This document shows positions 6,018 to 11,652 of a DNA stretch of 11,652 bases, one piece after another; within the stretch, counting starts at the first letter, position 1, and each line of letters starts with the position of its first letter. The position numbers were made by a program, and so were the translations under genes. The DNA comes from a bacterium (lineage in GTDB: Bacteria > Bacillota_I > Bacilli_A > RF39 > UBA660), in NCBI GenBank assembly GCA_004563275.1, contig SFSZ01000028.1, positions 1 to 11,652 on the forward strand. The letters are read 5' to 3'. The notes under the pieces are model-generated. The model was not told the origin of the DNA. It saw nothing but the letters and a program-made list of their open reading frames with translations, and did not search any database.

Positions 6018-6446
6018 TTATTTTTTCTTATTTAGTAATTCCGATGTTTCTTTTTTAGCACTCTTAATTGCCATGAATACAAATAATTCATATAAAAGTG
6101 TAATTGCAAAGAAACCACATACTAAATAAATATTATTTCTAACATCACTATTTATCATATCAATAAACTCTATTCCTAAATATATTAATCCATAGAATAC
6201 AGTAGATACAACTGTTATATCATTATATGATCTTCTAATTGACTTGCCCTCGTTTTGATTTATTTCAATTAACCCTTTATCTACCTCATATATAAACATT
6301 ACAATTAAAAATATTAAAATAGGAATTAAAATCCAATATAAAGAATAAGTAAGTTTATTATTAAATATGATAGTTAGTATTAAAAATAATCCTACAATAA
6401 AATTCACTACTACTAATAATTTTTTAATTATATTACTTTTTAGCAT
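6018..6446 (-). CDS. Small four-helix membrane protein of unknown function
   Basis: 142 residues, no family recognised. Four hydrophobic stretches are visible: about 10-28 (LLVVVNFIVGLFLILTIIF), 34-53 (YSLYWILIPILIFLIVMFIY), 76-97 (TVVSTVFYGLIYLGIEFIDMI) and 105-127 (IYLVCGFFAITLLYELFVFMAI), with a charged loop between the second and third and a Lys-rich C-terminus. The start ATG lies inside the preceding XRE gene (14-bp overlap), so the two are co-transcribed and probably translationally coupled. An XRE repressor with a small membrane partner is common in mobile elements, where the pair may control the element or mediate immunity; here this is only context. Confidence 0.75.
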   Translation of the reverse strand: MLKSNIIKKLLVVVNFIVGLFLILTIIFNNKLTYSLYWILIPILIFLIVMFIYEVDKGLIEINQNEGKSIRRSYNDITVVSTVFYGLIYLGIEFIDMINSDVRNNIYLVCGFFAITLLYELFVFMAIKSAKKETSELLNKKK

Positions 6447-6936
6447 TTTTATTTCTCTCCTTTACTTTTAAACTTTGAATAAGTTTGATTATTTCTTTTG
6501 ATGAATTAATTTGATATGTATGATCTTCGATAGTATGTATTAATAACTCTTTTTGTTCTTCTGGTAAATCATCTTTTTCTAATTCTTTTTTACATGTAGA
6601 AACTATACTTTCAGAATTTTCTATACTTCCTAAAACATTTATTTCAGCAGTATCTAATTGTTCTAGATTTAAACTAGCATAATGACTCTTAACAAAATAA
6701 TTAAGTTGTGTCACTTCTAATCCTAAACCTATCATATACATTAAGTCACTATAATTAACATCTATTATATTACTTATCTTTCTTAATATTTTAGGACTAG
6801 GATCTTTTCTTATACCTGATTCTATTTTAGAAAGTTCAGAGTTATTAATCTTTGCAAGTTTCGCAAGTTGTCTTTGCGATAAACCTTTCTTTTCTCTAGC
6901 TTCAGCAATAACTTCGCCGATATTTTTTTCTAGCAT
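6433..6936 (-). CDS. XRE-family repressor (element control)
   Basis: 167 residues. Residues 7-66 are a SinR/CI-like helix-turn-helix (LSQRQLAKLAKINNSELSKIESG, then SPKILRKISNIIDVNYSDL). The C-terminal part is polar, mostly helical and unassigned; it may dimerise. The ribosome site GAGGTG (minus strand, 6944-6949) is seven bases before the ATG. The gene is divergent from the replication-type genes and the shared promoter region is filled with TGGGT/ACCCA half-sites, so it most likely represses both itself and the rightward module, in the way of a phage or ICE master repressor. Which half-sites it binds is inferred. Confidence 0.88.
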   Translation of the reverse strand: MLEKNIGEVIAEAREKKGLSQRQLAKLAKINNSELSKIESGIRKDPSPKILRKISNIIDVNYSDLMYMIGLGLEVTQLNYFVKSHYASLNLEQLDTAEINVLGSIENSESIVSTCKKELEKDDLPEEQKELLIHTIEDHTYQINSSKEIIKLIQSLKVKERNKNAKK

Positions 6937-6957
6937 AGAAATTCACCTCACACCATA

Positions 6958-6986
6958 ATAATACACCCAGTGGGTAAAAAAGTCAA
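6958..6986 (-). promoter_or_regulatory. Promoter of the XRE-membrane protein operon
   Basis: On the minus strand TTGACT (6981-6986) and TATTAT (6958-6963) are separated by 17 bases. The perfect palindrome ACCCAGTGGGT (6965-6975) fills most of the spacer, so binding there would block the polymerase and autoregulate the repressor. Confidence 0.7.
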
Positions 6987-7086
6987 CATAATTTCAATAA
7001 ATGGGTAAAAAAGTGTTGACAATATAGTAATTAGCATGATATATTAAATATGTTTCCAAATGAACCCACTTTTAAATTAAATGGGT
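6965..7086. promoter_or_regulatory. Cluster of TGGGT/ACCCA operator half-sites
   Basis: Five half-sites occur in 122 bp: ACCCA 6965, TGGGT 6971, TGGGT 7002, ACCCA 7064, TGGGT 7082. TGGGTAAAAAAGT occurs twice in direct order (6971-6983 and 7002-7014), exactly 31 bp apart. The first copy overlaps the minus-strand promoter, the second touches the -35 of the plus-strand promoter, and the last pair flanks the plus-strand transcript start. The layout suggests one repressor, probably the XRE protein, shutting both promoters. Confidence 0.65.
7016..7045 (+). promoter_or_regulatory. Promoter of the rightward replication/recombination module
   Basis: TTGACA (7016-7021) is followed after 18 bases by TATATT (7040-7045). 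It lies between operator copies and would drive the winged-helix genes and perhaps everything up to the recombinase. Confidence 0.7.
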
Positions 7087-7118
7087 AACATAGAAAAAGA
7101 AAGGAGGAAATCAAATGT

Positions 7119-7385
7119 ATGAGATTAAAAAAACAACTAGAATTAATTGATCCAAGAGTATGGAGAGATAAAAATATCAAGTTTGAAACGAAGCTGATAT
7201 ACAAAATACTCTGTGCGGAACAATCCCAAAGATGTGAATTCACAAGTATAAGTATCGGGAGAGTTCAAAAGAAATTGAGTATAACAAATGTTGGATTCAA
7301 GAAGAACCTAAAAATATTAGAAGATAACAAATATATAAGGTTCAATGAATACGACCGAGGATTATACACATACGAGATTTGTTAG
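7119..7385 (+). CDS. Small winged-helix protein, replication-initiator-like
   Basis: 88 residues. The pattern WRDKNIKFETKLIYKILCAEQ, then SIGRVQKKLSITNVGFKKNLKILEDNKYI, then a wing ending LYTYEIC, resembles the helix-turn-helix module found in plasmid replication initiators and DnaD-like proteins, but alone and short. A strong ribosome site AAGGAGG (7101-7107) lies 11 bases before this ATG; another ATG at 7115, out of frame, lies at better distance but opens only 11 codons, so the overlap ATGTATG may tune expression. First gene after the regulated promoter. It shares layout with the gene at 7673, which suggests an old duplication or two partners. Function as initiator or regulator not proven. 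Confidence 0.7.
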   Translation: MRLKKQLELIDPRVWRDKNIKFETKLIYKILCAEQSQRCEFTSISIGRVQKKLSITNVGFKKNLKILEDNKYIRFNEYDRGLYTYEIC

Positions 7386-7639
7386 AAAAGATTAAATCAC
7401 TAACAAATAAAGGTTCAGTAAATGTTCGTAGATTTATATTAGAACCTATCTTATAGAAATATAAGATGAACTAGTTTGAAGTAAAACATATTTCAAAGAA
7501 CGAAATAAAAGAATAAAAGGGATTGAAATATGTTATGTATGTTTTACTTCAAGCAACCTATTTAGTGAGATTTATCTCACACAGGGATTTTATTGTCATT
7601 ATTAGTATGACTTGTAAGTAGTGTTTACAAGTTTTTTTA
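7386..7639 (+). promoter_or_regulatory. Structured leader with several hairpins, candidate attenuator
   Basis: A gene-free stretch with an unusual run of stems: AGGTTC/GAACCT (7411-7416 with 7442-7447); ATCTTATA/TATAAGAT closed by a GAAA tetraloop (7448-7467); a long stem 7476-7490 with 7538-7552 (15 bp, perfect) continued by 7491-7496 with 7523-7528; GTGAGAT/ATCTCAC (7565-7580); then a terminator. It lies within the presumed transcript, upstream of the second winged-helix gene. Plasmids of several Gram-positive groups control the initiator by premature termination in such a leader; a double-strand origin or a separate small RNA are alternatives. Structure is seen, function inferred. Confidence 0.5.
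7610..7638 (+). terminator. Terminator in front of the second winged-helix gene
   Basis: ACTTGTAA (7610-7617) pairs perfectly with TTACAAGT (7625-7632), then a T-run to 7638. It stands 35 bases before the ATG at 7673 with no promoter seen between, so downstream genes need either read-through or an unseen promoter. Confidence 0.8.
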
Positions 7640-7672
7640 TTGCCTAAATTTAAAGGAAAGGAGATTGATAAT

Positions 7673-7954
7673 ATGAATAATAGCGATATTACTAAATTAA
7701 AGCATATAGAGGTGCCTACAATAGTTTTATTAGATGAAGAACTATCTTCTACTACTAAACTATTAATGGGTTTAATTAATACCCTATCTATGCAAGAGGG
7801 ATTTTGTTATGCAAGTAATAAGTATTTAAGTAATCTTTTAAAAGTATCTAAAAGAACGATTACTAGTTGCATAACATCATTAAGAACAAAAAAATATATT
7901 AGAGTTGAAAATGAACCTAATATAAGAAGAATCTATTTAGCAGATTTCTGCTAG
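7673..7954 (+). CDS. Small helix-turn-helix protein, replication-initiator-like
   Basis: Start set at the ATG with AAGGAG at 7658-7663; a TTG in frame at 7640 would begin in the terminator tail. 93 residues: a beta-rich lead (KHIEVPTIVLLDEELSSTTKLLMGLINTLS), then GFCYASNKYLSNLLKVSKRTITSCITSLRTKKYIRVE and a short wing. The block C/G-Y-A-SNKYL-x-LLKVSKRTI is typical of the helix-turn-helix domain at the N-terminus of plasmid replication initiators; the catalytic or oligomerisation part of a full initiator is absent. It may bind the AT-rich region that follows, or regulate the operon. The stop codon lies inside a TAGCAGA/TCTGCTA hairpin (7938-7953). Confidence 0.75.
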   Translation: MNNSDITKLKHIEVPTIVLLDEELSSTTKLLMGLINTLSMQEGFCYASNKYLSNLLKVSKRTITSCITSLRTKKYIRVENEPNIRRIYLADFC

Positions 7955-7996
7955 ATGTAATAGCAAGATACTGCTAGTGAGTATAGCAAGTATCTT
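7938..7996 (+). repeat. TAGCA/TGCTA repeat cluster with two hairpins
   Basis: TAGCA or TGCTA occurs at 7938, 7949, 7961, 7972 and 7984. They form a hairpin TAGCAGA/TCTGCTA (7938-7953) over the stop codon and a larger one, AAGATACTGCTA (7965-7976) with TAGCAAGTATCTT (7984-7996), 12 pairs with one bulge. No T-run follows, so it is not a plain terminator; repeated short motifs next to an AT-rich tract may be protein-binding sites. Confidence 0.5.
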
Positions 7997-8081
7997 CTAA
8001 CAGAATAAATAATATAATAAATAATATTAATAGATAATATAAATTTAAAATTATTTTAATAATTTAAATCTTTAAAAAGAT
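7997..8081. other. Extremely AT-rich tract, possible replication origin
   Basis: From about 7997 to 8081 nearly every base is A or T. It contains an inverted repeat ATTTAAAATTATT/AATAATTTAAAT (8043-8069) and ATCTTT/AAAGAT (8068-8081). It lies between a repeat cluster and an SSB-like gene, downstream of two initiator-like genes, as a DNA-unwinding element would. No DnaA box of good quality was seen. Origin function is inference. Confidence 0.35.
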
Positions 8082-8104
8082 TAAAAAGAAAGGAAGTTAT
8101 AAAA

Positions 8105-8524
8105 ATGGAAATTGATTTAAACGAAATTATAATATCTGGAACTATTAATAATGTGACAGATAATAATAAAGATTATATTAAGTTTGGTTTAACCACTCTT
8201 AAATATGATAAAAGGAAAGTTTATGCTAGTTTTAATATTAACCGAAATCTTTATGAAATATATAAAGATTTTTTTGTTAAAGGAACAAGAGTTTTTGTTA
8301 AAGGTTATCTTAATTCTTATATTACAAATGAAAGAATACAAAGTTTTATTACTGTGACTGATATATCAGACAATAAAGATGAAATGATGAACGGAAGAAA
8401 AGGTCCTCATATAAGACTTGATTCAGACGGTGTTGAAGTTTGGGATGGAAAAAGATGTGAAGCAATTCCACCCACTGAAGAAGAACTTAAAGAAATGGAA
8501 GATATGCTAAAAGAATATCAATAG
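8105..8524 (+). CDS. OB-fold single-stranded DNA-binding-like protein
   Basis: 139 residues. The N-terminal 90 residues have the SSB pattern: a first strand with IIISGTINNVTDNN, a middle strand YASFNINRNLYEIYKDFF, then KGTRVFVKGYLNSY and SFITVTDIS, which correspond to the G-x-x-V-x-V-x-G-x-L and I-x-V-x-x-I strands of SSB. The C-terminal part (MNGRKGPHIRLDSDGVEVWD...) is not the usual flexible tail with DDDIPF, though it is acidic at the end. Likely coats single strands made during transfer or replication of the element. A good ribosome site (AAAGGAAG, from about 8089) precedes the ATG. It is followed at 16 bp by a tiny ORF and then the recombinase genes. Confidence 0.75.
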   Translation: MEIDLNEIIISGTINNVTDNNKDYIKFGLTTLKYDKRKVYASFNINRNLYEIYKDFFVKGTRVFVKGYLNSYITNERIQSFITVTDISDNKDEMMNGRKGPHIRLDSDGVEVWDGKRCEAIPPTEEELKEMEDMLKEYQ

Positions 8525-8540
8525 AAAGGTGTGATAATTT

Positions 8541-8597
8541 ATGAAGAATAGTAATTTTTATAAACTATTACACATAAAATTCATTGTGGAGGAATAA
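8541..8597 (+). CDS. Possible 18-residue small protein or leader peptide
   Basis: ATG at 8541 after AAGGTG encodes MKNSNFYKLLHIKFIVEE and stops at 8595-8597, two bases before the next ATG at 8600. Its last codons contain the ribosome site GGAGGA of the next gene, so translation of one could govern the other. Too short to assign; coding is uncertain. Confidence 0.35.
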   Translation: MKNSNFYKLLHIKFIVEE

Positions 8598-8599
8598 TC

Positions 8600-8782
8600 A
8601 TGTATGAAACACTAGAATTTTATGATAGTAATGGTTGTGATTTAAAAGAAGTCTTAAAAAGTTGTATATATAAATATTATATGGCTTATAAAAATTCATC
8701 AAAAGTATTTAAATCGGACGCAAAAAATAGTATAATTAATTCAACTAATAAAGTGAATGTGTTGTCTACTGAAAGGAGATAA
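8600..8782 (+). CDS. Small protein of unknown function upstream of the recombinase
   Basis: 60 residues, no family recognised: MYETLEFYDSNGCDLKEVLK, then an aromatic stretch CIYKYYMAYKNSSKVFKSDA, then a polar C-terminus. Supported as a real gene by the strong ribosome site GGAGGA (8588-8593, six bases from the ATG) and by tight spacing, three bases before the recombinase ATG with the recombinase ribosome site AAGGAG inside its last codons. Small proteins in this place in elements of this type could be recombination directionality factors, which is a guess from position only. Confidence 0.6.
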   Translation: MYETLEFYDSNGCDLKEVLKSCIYKYYMAYKNSSKVFKSDAKNSIINSTNKVNVLSTERR

Positions 8783-8785
8783 AAA

Positions 8786-10313
8786 ATGTATAGTAGATAT
8801 GCAATAGACAATACGATTTTTAAAATAGCCATTTATATAAGACTATCTCGTGAAGATGGTGATGATATGGAATCAGAAAGTGTCACTAATCAAAGAAGTT
8901 TATTAATTGGTTATTTAAAAGCACAAGGATTAGTTGCAGTTGATATTTATGTAGATGATGGTTATACAGGAACAAATTTTGAACGCCCAGAGTTTAAGAG
9001 AATGTTAAATGACATTGAAAATGGAAAAATAAACATGGTTATTACTAAAGATTTATCAAGATTAGGTCGTGACCATATAATGACTGGTTATTATGTTGAA
9101 ACATTTTTCCCAGAAAACGATGTTAGATATGTTGCCGTAAACGATGATATAGATACTTTTTTTGAAACAAGTGGCTCTGATATGATGCCATTTAGATTAA
9201 GTATGAATGATATGTATGCAAAAGATATTTCTAAAAAAGTTCGTTCAAACTTACTTCAAATGAAAAAAGATGGAAAGTTTTGTGGATCCAGAAACTGCTC
9301 CTGTAGTAAAAAGAATTTTTGATTTATATGTTGCAGGTTATGGTAGCTCACAAATTGCTGAAATACTAACAAGAGAAGAATTACCTACACCAGTTATGTA
9401 TAAATACTCTGATTCAAAATTAAATAGATTTGACCATCCTGAAATATGGAAACACACATCTGTCAGTAATATCATCAAAAATAGAGTTTATATTGGAGAT
9501 TTAATTCAACACAGATTTCAAAAAGTGAATTATAAGATTAAGAAAAGAAAAAGTGTTCCTGAAAGTGAATGGTGTATTAAAGAAAATGCACACGAACCAC
9601 TTGTAGATAGGAAAACATTTGAAATCGCACAATCTATTAAAGATTCATCAAATAATTATAATCCTGAACGAAGAAATGTTGATTATGTTTTATCTGATTT
9701 AGTATTTTGTAAAGATTGTGGTGCTAGAATGAGTATTAGTTATGATAAGAAAAGAGATAGAGTCACAATGAATTGTAATAACTATCGTAAGTTTAGTAAG
9801 TATGATATATGCTTTTCTCACTATATTAACTATACAAAACTAGAAAACACAGTCTATGACAAGTTAAGTACTATGGCTAATCAATATATTAATGATAAAG
9901 AAGAATTTGAAAATATTATTAAAAGCCAATATGTTGATCCAAAAGCAGATAAACTAAAAAAGATAGAAGAATTAAATCATACAATAAATGATTTAAAAAG
10001 AAAACAAGACTCTTTATATGATGATAAATTTAATAATGTTATAAGTGTAGAAACTTATCAAAGATTATTTAATGCTACTGAAGAAGATATTAAAACTGCA
10101 AAAGATAAACTAGAACAATTACAAAATGAAATATCTAGTATTAATGATGATTCTTCTTGTTATGTAGAATATTTAGATATTATTAAAAGTTTTCTAGATA
10201 TGAAAAATCCAACAAGAGAAATCATGAATAGATTAATAGATAAAATATATGTAACGAAAGATAAAAAACTAGAAATTCATTATAGAATTAAAAAAAGTGA
10301 AGTATTAATATAG
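8786..10313 (+). pseudogene. Large serine recombinase (TndX/TnpX type) with an out-of-frame internal deletion
   Basis: Reads in one frame from 8786 to about 9289 and in another from about 9275 to 10313. First part: resolvase catalytic domain with IAIYIRLS21RED, ITKDLSRLGRDH and the region up to KVRSNLLQMKKDGKF. Second part: recombinase domain (DPETAPVVKRIFDLYVAG), zinc ribbon with CKDCGARM then later C residues (MNCNN, ICFSH), a long coiled coil (about 9940-10140) and a C-terminal strand. Between KFCGS and DPETAP relatives have about 17 residues including a PYGY block; these are absent. The frame change demands a loss of 3n+2 bases, probably 50-56, at GGATCC (9284-9289). Adjacent to the right boundary, it is the presumed integrase. 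Likely inactive, since the two domains are now out of frame. Confidence 0.88.
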
Positions 10314-10326
10314 GTAAAAATACGAG

Positions 10327-10345
10327 TTGCTTCCAAGCAATTTTT
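10327..10345 (+). terminator. Short hairpin terminator after the recombinase
   Basis: TTGCT (10327-10331) pairs with AGCAA (10336-10340) around TCCA, followed by five T. Weak but well placed, 13 bases after the stop codon. Confidence 0.45.
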
Positions 10346-10400
10346 AAAAATAAAATTAGGTATCACAAAAACAGGTCATACTGGTTTACAGAAGAACTCT
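10341..10400. other. Approximate right attachment junction (attR)
   Basis: Recombinase stop is at 10311-10313; clear SpoIVA coding starts by about 10398-10407 (SEKVIKDHATIGIV). The crossover must lie between. The stretch CAGGTCATACTG (10372-10383) has short symmetric ends and may be part of the site. The exact core cannot be fixed without the left junction or an empty site. The open frame from 10314 is continuous with spoIVA but has no recognisable SpoIVA residues. Confidence 0.45.
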
Positions 10401-11465
10401 GAAAAAGTAATTAAAGATCATGCAACTATTGGTATTGTTGTAACTACTGATGGCTCTATTGGAGAATTATCTAGAAGTAATTATGTATCTGCTGAAGAAA
10501 AGGTTATCACTGAGTTAAAAAGCATTAATAAACCATTTATAGTAGTTCTTAATTCTACTCATCCAGGAAGTACTGAGACTAAGTCTTTAGCAGAAAAATT
10601 ACATGAGAAATATAATATACCAGTAATACCTGTGAGTGTACTAGATATGACTGAAAACGATATTACTAATATATTAAAAGAAGCATTATATGAGTTTAAT
10701 GTTGATCATATTGAGTTTAATATTCCAGATTGGGTAGCTATCTTAAATAGCAATCATCCTGTTAAACAAAAATTTATTGAAAAAATGAAGGCATCTATTG
10801 TTAATGTAGATAAATTAAGAGATGTAGAAAATATTAATATTAATTTAGAAGATGCTCCTGAGATAAGTAAAGCATACGTATCTAATTTAGATACTGATAA
10901 TTCGGAGGTCACTATTACACTTGAAGCAGATGAATCTTTATTTAATGACATATTAAAAGAGTTAGTGGGTGCATCTGTTAATACTAAGGGAGACTTATTA
11001 AAAGTATTCCAAGATTTGAGTGATGGGAGAAGTGAATATGATTCTATTAAGGGCGCTTTAAAACAAGTTTATCAAACAGGATATGGTATAGTACTTCCAA
11101 GACTAAAAGATATGAAACTTGATAAACCCGAAATAATTAAACAAGGTGGTAGATTTGGTATTAAACTTAAAGCTAAAGCTAGTTCTATTCATTTAATAAA
11201 AGTAGACGTTGAGAGTAGTTTTGAACCTATAATAGGAAGTGAACTTCAAAGTAAAGAATTAATTGATTATATAATGAAAGATAATAAAGATCCTGAAAGT
11301 ATTTGGCAAAGTGAGATATTTGGAAGAAGTCTCGATGAGATAGTACAAGAAGGTATACAAGCTAAGTTATCACTACTTCCAGACTCTGCTAAATATAAAC
11401 TATCACAAACTATAACTAAGATGGTTAATAAAGGAAGTAATAACTTAATAGCAATAGTCTTATAA
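10398..11465 (+). pseudogene. spoIVA: Stage IV sporulation protein A, C-terminal two thirds (interrupted gene)
   Basis: From SEKVIKDHATIGIVVTTDGSIGE onward the translation follows SpoIVA: YVSAEEKVITELKSINKPF, LKEALYEF, VDKLRDVENI, VYQTGYGIVLPRLKDM, EIIKQGGRFGIKLKA, IHLIKVDVESSFEPIIG, WQSEIFGRSLDEIVQEGIQAKL, ending LIAIVL. SpoIVA (492 residues in B. subtilis) is the ATPase that polymerises to form the base of the spore coat around the forespore; its extreme C-terminus contacts SpoVM. About 355 residues remain; roughly the first 138, with the Walker A region, are absent and should lie beyond the left end of the element. No ribosome site or start is found at the break (a GTG at 10632 is internal). 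Without excision no normal SpoIVA can be made from this copy. Confidence 0.92.
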
Positions 11466-11480
11466 AAAAGACTATTTTTT
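11453..11480 (+). terminator. Terminator of spoIVA
   Basis: AATAGTCTT (11453-11461) pairs perfectly with AAGACTATT (11468-11476), followed by a T-run to 11480. The hairpin includes the last codons and the stop codon. Confidence 0.85.
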
Positions 11481-11528
11481 GTAGTGTTTTTTCTTTTTAT
11501 AGCTAATTATTATAATAGGAGGAATAGT

Positions 11529-11652
11529 ATGTATAAATATATAAGAGCACTTGTTTTAGGATATGAAGAAGGCTTAAAAGTAAAACAAAAAATTAAAATT
11601 AAAAATTATAATAAGAAAAAAATATTGTCTAAATTATATGATATTGGCTATA
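11529..11652 (+). CDS. Start of an unidentified host gene (cut by window end)
   Basis: ATG at 11529 follows a strong ribosome site AGGAGGA (11517-11523). The 41 visible residues, MYKYIRALVLGYEEGLKVKQ and then a Lys/Ile/Asn-rich stretch ending KLYDIGY, match no family I know. A TATAAT at 11511 is too close to the ribosome site to be its normal promoter. It is the downstream neighbour of spoIVA in the host chromosome. Confidence 0.6.
   Translation, partial: MYKYIRALVLGYEEGLKVKQKIKIKNYNKKKILSKLYDIGY

Larger units (their letters stand above)
1..10400. mobile_element. Integrative mobilizable element (right-hand part) inserted in spoIVA
   Basis: Mobilization, replication-type and recombination functions lie together with resistance cargo and end exactly where a host housekeeping gene resumes in mid-sequence. 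Seen: a relaxase-like gene end, a MobV-type nick motif, winged-helix and SSB-like genes, and a large serine recombinase followed at once by the 3' part of spoIVA. In elements that use a large serine recombinase, the recombinase gene usually sits next to one attachment site, which fits the right boundary near 10400. The left boundary and the 5' part of spoIVA are outside the window, so total length is unknown. The internal deletion in the recombinase suggests a fixed, non-excising copy unless a helper acts in trans. An old integrated plasmid is the main alternative. Confidence 0.75.

Noticed and set aside
7031..7243. Minus-strand open frame of 70 codons
   Set aside because: Overlaps the regulated promoter and the first winged-helix gene; no start signals and no recognisable protein.
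7386..7639. Known riboswitch class
   Set aside because: The stems do not show the conserved cores I know for purine, TPP, SAM, T-box or cobalamin elements, and the flanking genes are not metabolic.
10632..10634. GTG as a start for an independent protein
   Set aside because: SpoIVA similarity continues upstream in the same frame to about 10398 and there is no ribosome site; the codon is internal.
1..11652. Recoding of TGA as tryptophan
   Set aside because: None of the intact genes stops at TGA, which raised the question, but the Trp codons checked (for example in cadA) are TGG, and no gene is broken by an in-frame TGA. Rare TGA stops are expected in such AT-rich DNA.
1..11652. CRISPR array, tRNA or rRNA genes
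   Set aside because: No regularly spaced repeats with unique spacers, and no cloverleaf or rRNA-like stretch was found.

Overview
The window is very AT-rich DNA from a low-GC Gram-positive, spore-forming bacterium (Bacillota). Three things point there: Shine-Dalgarno sites of the AGGAG type, Trp encoded by TGG inside the genes (so no sign of the mycoplasma code), and a recognisable C-terminal two thirds of the sporulation protein SpoIVA at the right side. I cannot name a species; a gut Bacilli or Clostridia lineage is a guess.

Most of the window (1 to about 10400) reads as the right-hand part of an integrative mobilizable element that carries cadmium/zinc resistance and sits inside the host spoIVA gene. 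From left to right: the 3' end of what looks like a MobV-type relaxase gene (3-401); a remnant of an IS110-family insertion sequence on the minus strand (434-667) with its upstream non-coding, possible bridge-RNA region (668-846); a membrane-anchored XRE regulator (1035-1739); two overlapping genes for membrane-attached, outward-facing thioredoxin-like proteins (1851-3264); a cadC-cadA operon with a consensus promoter and two operator repeats (3354-5623); a structured region with a MobV-type oriT (nick motif TAGTGTG/TTA on the minus strand near 5722/5723) and two terminators (5624-5973).

At 6018-7086 a minus-strand pair (XRE repressor plus four-helix membrane protein) is divergent from a plus-strand module across a promoter region full of TGGGT/ACCCA half-sites. 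The plus-strand module holds two small winged-helix, replication-type proteins (7119-7385, 7673-7954), an OB-fold SSB-like protein (8105-8524), a small unknown protein (8600-8782) and a large serine recombinase (8786-10313). Between the two winged-helix genes lies a stretch of about 250 nt with a run of hairpins ending in a terminator; between the second one and the SSB gene lies an extremely AT-rich stretch with hairpins. Together these look like a replication and control block.

The recombinase has lost an internal segment, out of frame, at a GGATCC junction, so the element is probably unable to excise by itself. Directly after the recombinase the host gene resumes: spoIVA codons from about 10398 to its stop at 11463-11465, followed by a terminator and the start of another host gene (11529 onward). 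How the parts fit: cargo genes handle toxic metals and perhaps envelope thiols; oriT and the relaxase would allow transfer; the recombinase would allow integration and excision; and the insertion removes the N-terminal ATPase motifs from the adjoining spoIVA fragment.
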